A DNA stretch of 64,000 bases from JACKDX01 sp964640175 (GTDB lineage Bacteria > Myxococcota_A > Polyangia > Polyangiales > GCA-016699535). The notes beneath the pieces are model-generated. The model saw only the letters and a program-made list of their open reading frames with translations. It was not told the origin of the DNA and did no database searches. Positions within the stretch are counted from its first letter, which is position 1; every line of letters begins with the position of its first letter. The DNA lies in the NCBI GenBank assembly GCA_964640175.1, contig CAZXFW010000004.1:186001-250000 (forward strand). The letters are read 5' to 3'. The position numbers and the translations under genes were made by a program. Shown in pieces: positions 35,577-43,034 of the stretch.

Positions 35577-36769
35577 GCACCCTCTCCCTGCAACACCACT
35601 GCCGAGACATTGCCATAATAACCCACAGCTGTAACTACAGCATGACGCAAACGTTTCGTAGATCCCTCGCGTATGGGTGTCGATAGGGGTGTCCCTGAAA
35701 GCCAAGACAACGCCGCTGCCATACCAAAGGCCCCACTCGCACCTAACGTCTCCCCCCAACGCTGCTTAGGCGCAAGCACCCACGCCTGATTGCCAAACAC
35801 GTGCAAAAGCGCATCGAATTCTGCTTGGTCCATCGCAGCAATACCGCTCATGGAAGTACATACCAAATCAATGTCACTCGGTTTTAACCCTGCATCTTCC
35901 AACGCAGCACAAATGGCACGCTCAATAGCAACGGATGAAAAGTGCACAATCTCGGCCTCAGATTGAGGTACCTCAAAAGCCGTGCCATAGCCAAGCACAC
36001 GACCATGCACATGTGCGCCGCGAGCTTGTGCTTCGTGATCACGCTCTATGCATAGGTAAGCGGCACCTTCCCCTAAACGCATTCCTTGGCTCTGATCTAA
36101 CCCTGGACTAAACGGTTGATCCGCACTTGCAATCACACCTAACATATCAAACGCCAAATAAAGCGCATCGGATAACGCTTCGCCACCTCCTATAAGAAAC
36201 GCATCCCCCCGCCTCCGGTGTAAATGGGTTTCAGCGCTGAGTACTGCATCCAAAGCCCCGCAATTGCCATTGACTAATGTTACATTAGGAGCTCGAAGAT
36301 CCTCCCAAATACTAACGTAGCCCGCAGCGGCGTTGATCACCGTGTTCGGAAATCTTGCCGGGTTGAGGTAACGTGGGTCTTCAAGCTCTGCCACAAGCTT
36401 CAATTCCGTGATGGCTTCCAACGAGCCATAGGCCGTCGAGGAACAGAGCCCCACTTGCTGTGAGCTTAATGCCACAAACTGCCCTTCTCGTTTGATGCCT
36501 GCATCGACTAGTGCTAAACGCGCGGCAACAATAAGCAACTTGGTCAGCCTATCGAGATTACGCAATCCTTTGTCTCCCAAGAGGTCTTGCGGAGAAAACT
36601 CTTGGAGCTCAGCTACACATGCATGAGGAATTTGTGAAGCCGACAGTATCTTGCTCTGGTCCGTAAATACGGATGGCGCATCCTTTGTTGCCAAGGCTGT
36701 CTGCCATGCCTCCCGGCCTATGCCAAGTGGACTGACAATCCCCATACCGGTCACAGCCAATGGAATCAT
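35573..36769 (-). CDS. Degenerate beta-ketoacyl-ACP synthase (KS-beta/chain-length-factor-like)
   Basis: 398 residues from ATG 36769; the frame upstream is the end of the other ketosynthase gene and overlaps as ATGA. The thiolase fold is complete, starting AVTGMGIVSPLG and with an intact active-site Cys170 in NGNCGALDAVL. The two catalytic histidines are lost: VNAHGTGT has become VCTSMSGI (Ser306) and GHxxGA has become GETLGA (Glu340). A protein with Cys but no His pair is unlikely to decarboxylate malonyl-ACP. By analogy with type II polyketide and aryl polyene systems it is probably the non-catalytic half of a heterodimer with the neighbouring active ketosynthase. That partnership is inferred. 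Confidence 0.85.
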   Translation of the reverse strand: MIPLAVTGMGIVSPLGIGREAWQTALATKDAPSVFTDQSKILSASQIPHACVAELQEFSPQDLLGDKGLRNLDRLTKLLIVAARLALVDAGIKREGQFVALSSQQVGLCSSTAYGSLEAITELKLVAELEDPRYLNPARFPNTVINAAAGYVSIWEDLRAPNVTLVNGNCGALDAVLSAETHLHRRRGDAFLIGGGEALSDALYLAFDMLGVIASADQPFSPGLDQSQGMRLGEGAAYLCIERDHEAQARGAHVHGRVLGYGTAFEVPQSEAEIVHFSSVAIERAICAALEDAGLKPSDIDLVCTSMSGIAAMDQAEFDALLHVFGNQAWVLAPKQRWGETLGASGAFGMAAALSWLSGTPLSTPIREGSTKRLRHAVVTAVGYYGNVSAVVLQGEGA

Positions 36770-38010
36770 TGAAACCGCTCCTGCATGCTTGGAAGTCGTC
36801 CCGGTTTGGCGAAACACACCACCGCATCATAGCCGCCAAATGCAAGCGAGTTATTCAACACCACATCTGCTTTGCCTGAGATAGCCTTATTAGCAACCAG
36901 ATTAACATCACACGCAGGGTCGGGCGTTTCATAGCCAATCGTAGGTGGATACACGCCTGTCGTAATGGTCATGACACAACTGACAGCCTCAAGCGCACTT
37001 GAAGCACCCATGCAATGGCCAATCATGCTTTTGATGCTGCTCAGTGGTACCGCTCGATTTCCAAACACCTTACGCATCACCCGAGACTCTGTTTCATCAT
37101 TGGAAGGTGTGCCTGTTCCGTGCGCATTTACAAAATCGATATCCTCAGGGCTAAGGCCACTGCTTAAAATCGCCTGTTCCATGGCCACAACACTGCCTTC
37201 TCCTTCAGGATGGGGGCGGGTGATGTGATGTGCATCACACGCCAATCCAAAACCACCTATCTCTGCCAACGGACTCGCACCTCGACGGGTTAAATGCTCT
37301 TCGGACTCCAGCACCAAGAGCCCCGCTCCCTCACCCAACAAAAGCCCACGTCGGTTCTTATCAAACGGTTGACAGCGTTCAGGCGCCATCGCTCCAAGAC
37401 GCACAAACCCGGCGTATTCAAGCTTCTCCAACACTTCCGCCGCGCCTGTCACCACCACATCAGCACGCCCACTGCGGATATGGTCTGCCGCAAATCCAAT
37501 CGCATAATTTCCAGCGGCACACGCGGCAGGAAGCACCTGCACCATGCCACGTGCTCCGACGGAACGCGCCACATGCAACGCAATCAACGTGGTGCCACAT
37601 CTTACAATGTTGTTGGGCGTGATGTTTTGTGCCTGGACCCCTGTGTGAATCCAAGCATCTTGCAGCTCGGAGATCACGTCGGCTTCGCCCATGGTGGTTC
37701 CCATGACCACGGCCATGCGCTTTCCATCCACCGTCTGGGCGCTTAGTCCCGCTTGCTCCAACGCCATTCTGGCCGCAGCAATCGACATCGCAGAACAACG
37801 CCCTGCACGACGTGCTTCTGCCGCCGTTAAAAAATCACGTGGCCTAAACTCTTTGACTTGGCCGGCCAAATGGCGATCAAGTGAACTTGTGTCAAACAAG
37901 TCCACCTCGGAGATGCCCGAGTGACCTGCCACTAAGGACTTCCAATAATCCTTAATGCCAAATCCCACCGAGCTCACCACGCCAAGGCCTGTCACATATA
38001 CCCGCCGCAT
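36766..38010 (-). CDS. Beta-ketoacyl-ACP synthase, FabF-type, active
   Basis: 414 residues from ATG 38010 (MRRVYVTGLGVVSSVGFG); the longer frame to 38247 overlaps the divergent acyl-AMP ligase gene and is not used. The complete Cys-His-His triad is visible: Cys164 (PAACAAGNYA), His297 (VNAHGTGTPSNDETE) and His332 (KSMIGHCMGASSA). It elongates an acyl-ACP by two carbons in Claisen condensation with malonyl-ACP. It begins the minus-strand run KS-alpha, KS-beta, oxoamine synthase, each overlapping the next by four bases. Its start lies 148 bases from that of the divergent ligase, so the promoter region is shared. Confidence 0.92.
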   Translation of the reverse strand: MRRVYVTGLGVVSSVGFGIKDYWKSLVAGHSGISEVDLFDTSSLDRHLAGQVKEFRPRDFLTAAEARRAGRCSAMSIAAARMALEQAGLSAQTVDGKRMAVVMGTTMGEADVISELQDAWIHTGVQAQNITPNNIVRCGTTLIALHVARSVGARGMVQVLPAACAAGNYAIGFAADHIRSGRADVVVTGAAEVLEKLEYAGFVRLGAMAPERCQPFDKNRRGLLLGEGAGLLVLESEEHLTRRGASPLAEIGGFGLACDAHHITRPHPEGEGSVVAMEQAILSSGLSPEDIDFVNAHGTGTPSNDETESRVMRKVFGNRAVPLSSIKSMIGHCMGASSALEAVSCVMTITTGVYPPTIGYETPDPACDVNLVANKAISGKADVVLNNSLAFGGYDAVVCFAKPGRLPSMQERFQ

Positions 38011-38118
38011 GGCGTCGGCTATATACGCTAGGAGCCCTCCACTCACAAGGTACCGAAACCGGCCAAACGGCTGATTTTGCACATGAACCAACGTGAGCAG
38101 CCAAGTCCCGAGCATGCC

Positions 38119-38147
38119 TTGACAGTTGAAAGCCAGGGCCCTAAACC
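38119..38147 (+). promoter_or_regulatory. Likely promoter of the acyl-AMP ligase/ACP operon
   Basis: TTGACA (38119-38124) and TAAACC (38142-38147) lie 17 bases apart. The -35 box is perfect and the -10 box weak. Transcription would start near 38154, only about five bases ahead of the ATG at 38159. This would make the ligase message almost leaderless and argues against the in-frame TTG at 38126 as start. Confidence 0.4.
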
Positions 38148-38158
38148 CGGCCCATTCT

Positions 38159-39829
38159 ATGAGTGGGCCCCAGTCGCTGTTAGAATGTTTAGAAGCCCTT
38201 CCCGGTGGCTCAGAGCGTGGACTGCGTTTCATCGACAGCCAGGGCAACGAACATTTTTACCCTTGGCAGGAACTTACGCGAGAGGCAAAAATCCGGGCTC
38301 ACGCGCTTTACCAAAAAGGGCTCAAGCGAGGAGACCGCCTTGCCCTTATTGTTCCTGAAGGGCATGAGTTTGTGTTGCACTTCTTAGCGGCGGTGGTGGG
38401 AGGCATTGTCCCGGTTCCAATTTATCCCCGTGCCACTTTTAAAGCGATCGATACCTACCACGAAACGATCGCCCACACGTTACGCGCAAGCCAGGCACGC
38501 ATGTTGCTAAGCACAACATCCATGAAGCCCTATCTTGAAGCTGTGCTCGATCAGAATGTGCCTATTCGTCACATTGAAACAATTGAAGAGCTCACGCCCA
38601 CACTGGGGCCTGAACTTACCTGCCCCAAACTCACTTCAGACGACCTTTGCTTTTTGCAGTTCACTTCTGGCAGCACGTCACAACCCAAAGGCGTCATGGT
38701 GACTCATGGAAACCTCATCGCCAATGCAAAGGCATTTTTGGGTCCACATGGATTGGATCGCCGTCCTGACGACATTGGCGTAAGTTGGCTTCCGCTCTAC
38801 CACGACATGGGGCTGATTGGTTTCATCCTTGGGGTGTTGGTCATGGACATTCCTGTCATCATCTTGCCAACAGCAAGTTTTGGACGAAATCCACGACTTT
38901 GGCTTGAAACCATCCGCAAACACAAAGCCACCCTCACGTTTGCTCCCAATTTTGCCTATGCCTTGGTAATCAAGCGCTTGCGTAATGATCCCCTTCAAGA
39001 TTGGGATCTGAGTCATCTGCGTGTGGCAGGATGCGGGGCTGAGCCTATCAACGCACATACCCTGCGCGCATTCGTTGACCGCCTCAAGCCTGTAGGGGTT
39101 CGAGATGAAGCCCTTCTGCCCACCTATGGAATGGCAGAATCCACACTGGCCATTACGTTCGCAGATCACAGTGCTCCTATGAAAACTGACATCGTTGATG
39201 CACAAGCGCTTCAACAAGGCCATGCCACTCCCGCAGGCGAGCACACTGAGCAACGCTTGGAGCTTGTATGCTGCGGCAAACCTTTTCCCGAGCACGAGCT
39301 TGCCATTGTGAATGAACACGGTCGACATTTAGAAGAACGCACCGTCGGAGAAATCATTGTTAAAGGACCCAGCGTCACACAAGGATATTTCAACCAACCT
39401 GAAGCAACCTCTGAAGCCTTGCGCAATGGGTGGTTACACACCGGCGATTTAGGATATCTGGTAGATGGAGAACTCTACATCTGTGGTCGCAGCAAAGACT
39501 TAATTATTATCAATGGGGCAAACCATTACCCACAAGACATCGAATGGCTTGTGGACGACATTGAAGGGGTGCGACGCAATAACGTAGTCGCTTTTAGCAC
39601 CATGGTGGAAGGCGACGAAAAGCTTGTGTTGATTGCCGAAGGGGGATCCACAGATGCCTCGCGATTGCGCGAAGCCATTGCCAGCCAAGTCACACAAAGC
39701 ACAGGCCTCAGTGTCTACAAGGTCGGCATTGTGCCAGTGGGGACCCTGCCCAAAACCTCCAGCGGCAAAATTCAACGCCGTAAAGCTAGGCAATTGTTCG
39801 AAAAAGGCGAATTACCTCTCCATCCATGA
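38159..39829 (+). CDS. Fatty acyl-AMP ligase / acyl-ACP synthetase (FAAL-like)
   Basis: About 556 residues, an ANL-superfamily adenylating enzyme. The P-loop is FTSGSTSQPKGVMVTHGNL; the signatures GVSWLPLYHDMGLIG, APNFAYALV, LPTYGMAEST and HTGDLGYLVDGELYICGR, together with IIINGANHYPQDIE, are those of fatty acyl-AMP ligases, which pass the acyl adenylate to an ACP rather than to CoA. The catalytic Lys is in SSGKIQRRKA near the C-terminus. ATG 38159 is the preferred start. Two ACP genes and a thioesterase gene follow on the same strand, so the enzyme most likely loads free fatty acid on one of those carriers. A C-terminal thioesterase or ACP domain is not fused. Confidence 0.92.
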   Translation: MSGPQSLLECLEALPGGSERGLRFIDSQGNEHFYPWQELTREAKIRAHALYQKGLKRGDRLALIVPEGHEFVLHFLAAVVGGIVPVPIYPRATFKAIDTYHETIAHTLRASQARMLLSTTSMKPYLEAVLDQNVPIRHIETIEELTPTLGPELTCPKLTSDDLCFLQFTSGSTSQPKGVMVTHGNLIANAKAFLGPHGLDRRPDDIGVSWLPLYHDMGLIGFILGVLVMDIPVIILPTASFGRNPRLWLETIRKHKATLTFAPNFAYALVIKRLRNDPLQDWDLSHLRVAGCGAEPINAHTLRAFVDRLKPVGVRDEALLPTYGMAESTLAITFADHSAPMKTDIVDAQALQQGHATPAGEHTEQRLELVCCGKPFPEHELAIVNEHGRHLEERTVGEIIVKGPSVTQGYFNQPEATSEALRNGWLHTGDLGYLVDGELYICGRSKDLIIINGANHYPQDIEWLVDDIEGVRRNNVVAFSTMVEGDEKLVLIAEGGSTDASRLREAIASQVTQSTGLSVYKVGIVPVGTLPKTSSGKIQRRKARQLFEKGELPLHP

Positions 39830-39916
39830 CTCTACCCCCGGGTAGGACTGGACGGATGGGACAATTCGACCTAAAGTTCGCCCCTCACAAAATTACCGGA
39901 GAGCAGGAAATTACAT

Positions 39917-40162
39917 ATGGATCGTGCAGAACTTATTCAACTCTTTCGTAAATGGGCGGCTGAGATTGCAGAAAAAGACTTCAGTCACGTTAACGAAGAC
40001 CATGTCATTTCCGACCTAGGAATTGATTCTTTGGGTATGCTGGAGCTTGTGGGATCGTTAGAGCGGGAACTCAATATACAAATTCCCGATGAGAAGTTGG
40101 TAGGCGTCCAAACGGTGCGCCAGCTCTTAGAGCTTGTCGACGAGCGGCTAGAACGCCGCTGA
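39917..40162 (+). CDS. Acyl carrier protein (first)
   Basis: 81 residues with the four-helix PP-binding pattern and the phosphopantetheine serine in GIDSLGML (Ser38). It is more basic at its end (DERLERR) than the second carrier. A ribosome site GCAGGA lies nine bases before the ATG at 39917. It is 87 bases downstream of the acyl-AMP ligase and 20 bases upstream of the second carrier gene. Whether the two carriers serve different steps (loading versus elongation) is open. Confidence 0.93.
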   Translation: MDRAELIQLFRKWAAEIAEKDFSHVNEDHVISDLGIDSLGMLELVGSLERELNIQIPDEKLVGVQTVRQLLELVDERLERR

Positions 40163-40182
40163 GCTATAAATCAGAGGTGACT

Positions 40183-40425
40183 ATGCCAAATAACCAAGCC
40201 CACCCAACCTTAAAGGAAGATATCAGGGCTATCATCGCTGAAGTCAGTGAGGTTGATGACATTCCCGATGATACATTGTTCCAAGAGCTTGGCATTGACT
40301 CCATGATGGCCATTGAAATCGTGGCCGAAGTCGAACGTAAATATAAAATATCCGTGCCTGAAGAAGAACTACAACAGCTCACTAACTTACAAAAAGTTTA
40401 TGAGCTCGTACAATCAAAGCTTTAG
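40183..40425 (+). CDS. Acyl carrier protein (second)
   Basis: 80 residues, with the carrier serine in GIDSMMAIEIVAEVE (Ser40) instead of the usual DSL, and a strongly acidic helix II (DDIPDDTLFQELG). AGAGGTGA just before ATG 40183 is a good ribosome site, so an upstream in-frame GTG at 40177 is not the start. DSM rather than DSL also occurs in carriers of specialised pathways such as aryl polyene or polyketide systems. The two carriers differ strongly outside the core, so this does not look like a recent duplication. Confidence 0.92.
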   Translation: MPNNQAHPTLKEDIRAIIAEVSEVDDIPDDTLFQELGIDSMMAIEIVAEVERKYKISVPEEELQQLTNLQKVYELVQSKL

Positions 40426-40429
40426 GCCA

Positions 40430-40855
40430 GTGTCTTCCGATAAACACTATACCTATCAATTACGCGTAGGATACGCAGACACAGATCAAGCAGGTGTGGT
40501 GCACCACGGAGCCTATGTCCGTTATCTTGAGTCTGCGCGTATTGAATATTTAAGACACTATGGTGTTTCATACAAAGAATTTGAAATTGATGTTCATCTT
40601 GCGCTCCCTGTAGTTGAAGCAAACATTCGTTACAAACGTCCAGCTTTCTTCGACGACATTCTTCACATTGAGGTTTGGGTAGGCTTGATCACCAAAGCGC
40701 GGCTGAGGTTCGACAGCAAGATTTACCGAGGCCAAGAGCTGCTCAATGAAGCACAGATCACTCTGGCCTGTGTGCACACCACCAATGGTAGGCCCACTAG
40801 TCTTCCTGATATCTTGCTATCTGCATGCCAAGATAGCTCAGCATCCACCCAATAG
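40430..40855 (+). CDS. 4HBT/YbgC-type hotdog thioesterase
   Basis: 141 residues if started at GTG 40430, four bases after the ACP stop; ATG 40400 is in frame but would overlap the carrier gene by 26 bases. The fold's catalytic signature is clear: RVGYADTDQAGVVHHGAYVRYLESAR, with the Asp of the YbgC family. Hotdog thioesterases hydrolyse acyl-CoA or acyl-ACP. In this operon it would release or proofread acyl chains on the two carriers, or supply free acid for the ligase. Its 3' end converges with mutH across an inverted repeat. Confidence 0.88.
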   Translation: MSSDKHYTYQLRVGYADTDQAGVVHHGAYVRYLESARIEYLRHYGVSYKEFEIDVHLALPVVEANIRYKRPAFFDDILHIEVWVGLITKARLRFDSKIYRGQELLNEAQITLACVHTTNGRPTSLPDILLSACQDSSASTQ

Positions 40856-40856
40856 A

Positions 40857-40907
40857 CTCGCTCAATTCGAAAGCGTGCTTACTCTTCACCCCTTAAAATT
40901 GAGTGAG
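40857..40907. repeat. Long inverted repeat between converging genes
   Basis: CTCGCTCAATT (40857-40867) can pair with AATTGAGTGAG (40897-40907) over 11 bases with one G-T wobble, leaving a 29-base loop that holds the mutH stop. There is no T run next to it, so a simple intrinsic terminator is doubtful; it could be a transcript-stabilising stem for both converging messages. Confidence 0.35.
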
Positions 40908-41565
40908 TAAACGCCGAGCGTAAGTAAAAGGCACGCATCCCTGATCGGCGTAAGCCCCCATCCTCATCGATCGCCCAACTGTGAGCCTGCGCATTAACCC
41001 CTTTAGGACGAAGCTGGAGCACGTTCCCCATGTGTCCGGTGATCAACTCCGCTTCACCCCGTCCGATTCTACCTGCCAACTCTTCCCAGTCCTCTCGCAG
41101 CGTGGCTTCCTGCTTTCCCGAAAGACGCCATAAGACAGCAGTGCCAATACGTCGATGTGGCAACGGAATCTCCCGAGATCCTTGTACTGGAATCCACAAC
41201 ACACACTGCAGCTTACTCTTGAGAGCACATGTCTCCCACTCCTCTTCTCCTATGGATGCGAGTGACACATGGCACACAAACGTAGATTCCCTCGGCTTGT
41301 GATCATGATCAACGGGGATACTTTTAAGCTCTATGCCAAGCCCAGGAAAGTCTGGAATCGATGCACTCCCAGCACTTGCTCCAAGGGCCTTTTCCAACAA
41401 CTGGCCAACATACCCTTTGGCATGACGCATGTCACAAGGAACATTTTTTCCGATCGCCTGCGATAGCTCGGAGACAGTCATACCCTCGATTGAACAGCAA
41501 CGTCTAAGAAGTTCTTGTTCGCTTGAGGGAGGAGTCCCTATGTTCCAATTCAGCTTAGGAGACAT
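40879..41565 (-). CDS. mutH: DNA mismatch repair endonuclease MutH
   Basis: Nicks the unmethylated strand at hemimethylated GATC sites, guided by MutS and MutL. The 228-residue protein from ATG 41565 (GGGGACGG lies just ahead) follows the E. coli enzyme along its length. Catalytic Asp72, Glu79 and Lys81 are in PDFPGLGIELKSIPVD. Also present are STFVCHVSL, LKSKLQCVLWIPVQGSREIPLPHRRIG, and LREDWEELAGRIGRGEAELITGHMG. MutH is found mainly in gammaproteobacteria that carry Dam, so finding it here is unusual. No dam, mutS or mutL gene is in the window. It converges on the ACP/thioesterase operon and is divergent from the OmpA lipoprotein gene. Confidence 0.93.
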   Translation of the reverse strand: MSPKLNWNIGTPPSSEQELLRRCCSIEGMTVSELSQAIGKNVPCDMRHAKGYVGQLLEKALGASAGSASIPDFPGLGIELKSIPVDHDHKPRESTFVCHVSLASIGEEEWETCALKSKLQCVLWIPVQGSREIPLPHRRIGTAVLWRLSGKQEATLREDWEELAGRIGRGEAELITGHMGNVLQLRPKGVNAQAHSWAIDEDGGLRRSGMRAFYLRSAFTHSILRGEE

Positions 41566-41630
41566 CCGTCCCCATACCATCCTTTTGAGAACTTCTTTAC
41601 TGCCTCTTTAAACCCGCGTATACAAAACGA

Positions 41631-42140
41631 ATGCATCCTATCACAAGCTTTAGCATTGTTTGTTATGGGTTGATGCTCGTGTCCCTGGAGCTATCGGCCT
41701 GTGCGAAAAGCTCCTCAGTGCCCCCTACGACACCCACACACGCCTCTATACCGAAACCTACCCAACAGGGACATATTACGATTCAAGCGGACGAATTGAT
41801 ACTCGACGAACATATTAATTTTGCAACCAATAGTGACGTGATCTTGGAGCAAAGTTACGATGTGTTAGATGATATCGTCAGATTACTTAAAGAACACACC
41901 GAAATTGTTGCGCTTCATATTCATGGGTATACCGACACACGGGGGAATAGTCGCCGCAATCTAAAACTTTCGGAGCAGCGCGCTACCTCAGTGGCTAATT
42001 ATCTACGAGAAAAAGGTGTCAACCAGTCTATCGAGACCACGGGACATGGCGAAGAGACACCTCTATGTACCGAGAATACCGAAGAATGCCATACCCAAAA
42101 CCGACGGGTTGCTTTCAATATTACGGTCCACAGCCCATGA
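41631..42140 (+). CDS. OmpA-family peptidoglycan-associated lipoprotein (Pal-like)
   Basis: 169 residues. A signal peptide ends in lipobox LSAC, then comes a short Pro/Thr linker, then an OmpA C-terminal domain (about 55-169) with INFATNSDVILEQSYDVLDDIV and the peptidoglycan-binding signature HGYTDTRGNSRRNLKLSEQRATSVANYL, including the Asp and Arg that hold diaminopimelate. It ties the outer membrane to the cell wall. A TPR protein gene follows 72 bases downstream on the same strand. Confidence 0.92.
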   Translation: MHPITSFSIVCYGLMLVSLELSACAKSSSVPPTTPTHASIPKPTQQGHITIQADELILDEHINFATNSDVILEQSYDVLDDIVRLLKEHTEIVALHIHGYTDTRGNSRRNLKLSEQRATSVANYLREKGVNQSIETTGHGEETPLCTENTEECHTQNRRVAFNITVHSP

Positions 42141-42212
42141 ACCACTCTGTAAGCAAAGGCATACATTGCCAAAACCTCACCACTCTTCTGGTTGTGTGAT
42201 ACCCTGGCAACA

Positions 42213-43016
42213 GTGTTTACGAGAATACTGATTATTACCTTGCTATCGTTTGTAGCATTAAGTTCGATTGCCTCTGCTCAAAGCAATCATTCAGCTCGAC
42301 CTAACGACCGTAACCGTGCTGTCGTTTTATTTGAACGAAGTGAATCACTGTACAAAGAAGGAAAATTTTCCGAAGCAGCGGTACTGTTGCGTCAGGCGTA
42401 TGAGTTAGAACCAGAGCCCATCCTTCTTTATAACATGGGACGTGCATTGGAGTCCGATGGACAGCTCCAAGCTGCTGCCCAAGCTTTTCAAGAATATTTA
42501 CGCACAGCTAAAAAATTGAGCCCCCCAGAACGACGGGCGTTGCAGGCACGCATTCGTTCACTTCAAGAACAGATACAAACGAATGACAAAATTAAGCAAG
42601 AACGCGACCAAGCCAAACAACGGCAAGAGGAAGCGGAACGTCGGCTACTCGAACAAGCCCAAGTATCTCACAAGGTCAAAGAAGACAATTCCTTAAGCCC
42701 ATGGCCTTGGGTTGTCTTAGGCGTAGGCGCAGCAGGACTTGCCACTGGGGGAATCCTATCCATTTTAGCCTCTGGAAAATATGAAGATGCGGAAAATGAA
42801 CCCATCCAAGAAAAAGCCCAAAACCTTCTGGAAGAGGCAAATGGTCTCAATGATGCGTCCGTGGTTTTCTTGATTGCGGGTGGAGTGGTTGCCGCGGGTG
42901 GATTAACATGGGCATTGATTGATGTTTTTAGCAAACAGGAAGACGATTCTGAATCTTCAACAAAAGTCTCCCTAGGAGTTACACCTACCAGCGTCTGGCT
43001 ATCGGGTACCTTCTAG
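42213..43016 (+). CDS. Secreted TPR protein with membrane segments
   Basis: 267 residues from GTG 42213 (a TTG at 42192 is also in frame). An N-terminal signal (ILIITLLSFVALSSIASAQ) is followed by about two TPR units (SLYKEGKFSEAAVLLRQAYELEPEP, QLQAAAQAFQEYLRTAKKL) and a coiled coil rich in Gln/Glu (IKQERDQAKQRQEEAERRL). Two hydrophobic segments come next (WVVLGVGAAGLATGGILSIL, ASVVFLIAGGVVAAGGLTWALI), then a short tail. This signal-TPR-coil-membrane plan is common in myxobacterial envelope proteins of unknown role. It lies downstream of the Pal-like gene. Confidence 0.8.
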   Translation: MFTRILIITLLSFVALSSIASAQSNHSARPNDRNRAVVLFERSESLYKEGKFSEAAVLLRQAYELEPEPILLYNMGRALESDGQLQAAAQAFQEYLRTAKKLSPPERRALQARIRSLQEQIQTNDKIKQERDQAKQRQEEAERRLLEQAQVSHKVKEDNSLSPWPWVVLGVGAAGLATGGILSILASGKYEDAENEPIQEKAQNLLEEANGLNDASVVFLIAGGVVAAGGLTWALIDVFSKQEDDSESSTKVSLGVTPTSVWLSGTF

Positions 43017-43034
43017 CCCCCAAGTCCACTAGAG

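Noticed and set aside
34350..35759. Long version of the oxoamine synthase starting at 35759
   Set aside because: The extra 61 residues are antisense or out-of-frame ketosynthase sequence. ATG 35576 with the ATGA overlap is the sound start.
36766..38247. Long version of the active ketosynthase starting at 38247
   Set aside because: The first 79 residues overlap the divergent ligase gene and resemble no ketosynthase N-terminus. The family start is at 38010.
38678..39328. Minus-strand open frame of about 216 residues
   Set aside because: It is the antisense of the core adenylation domain of the acyl-AMP ligase. No signal, domain or ribosome site.
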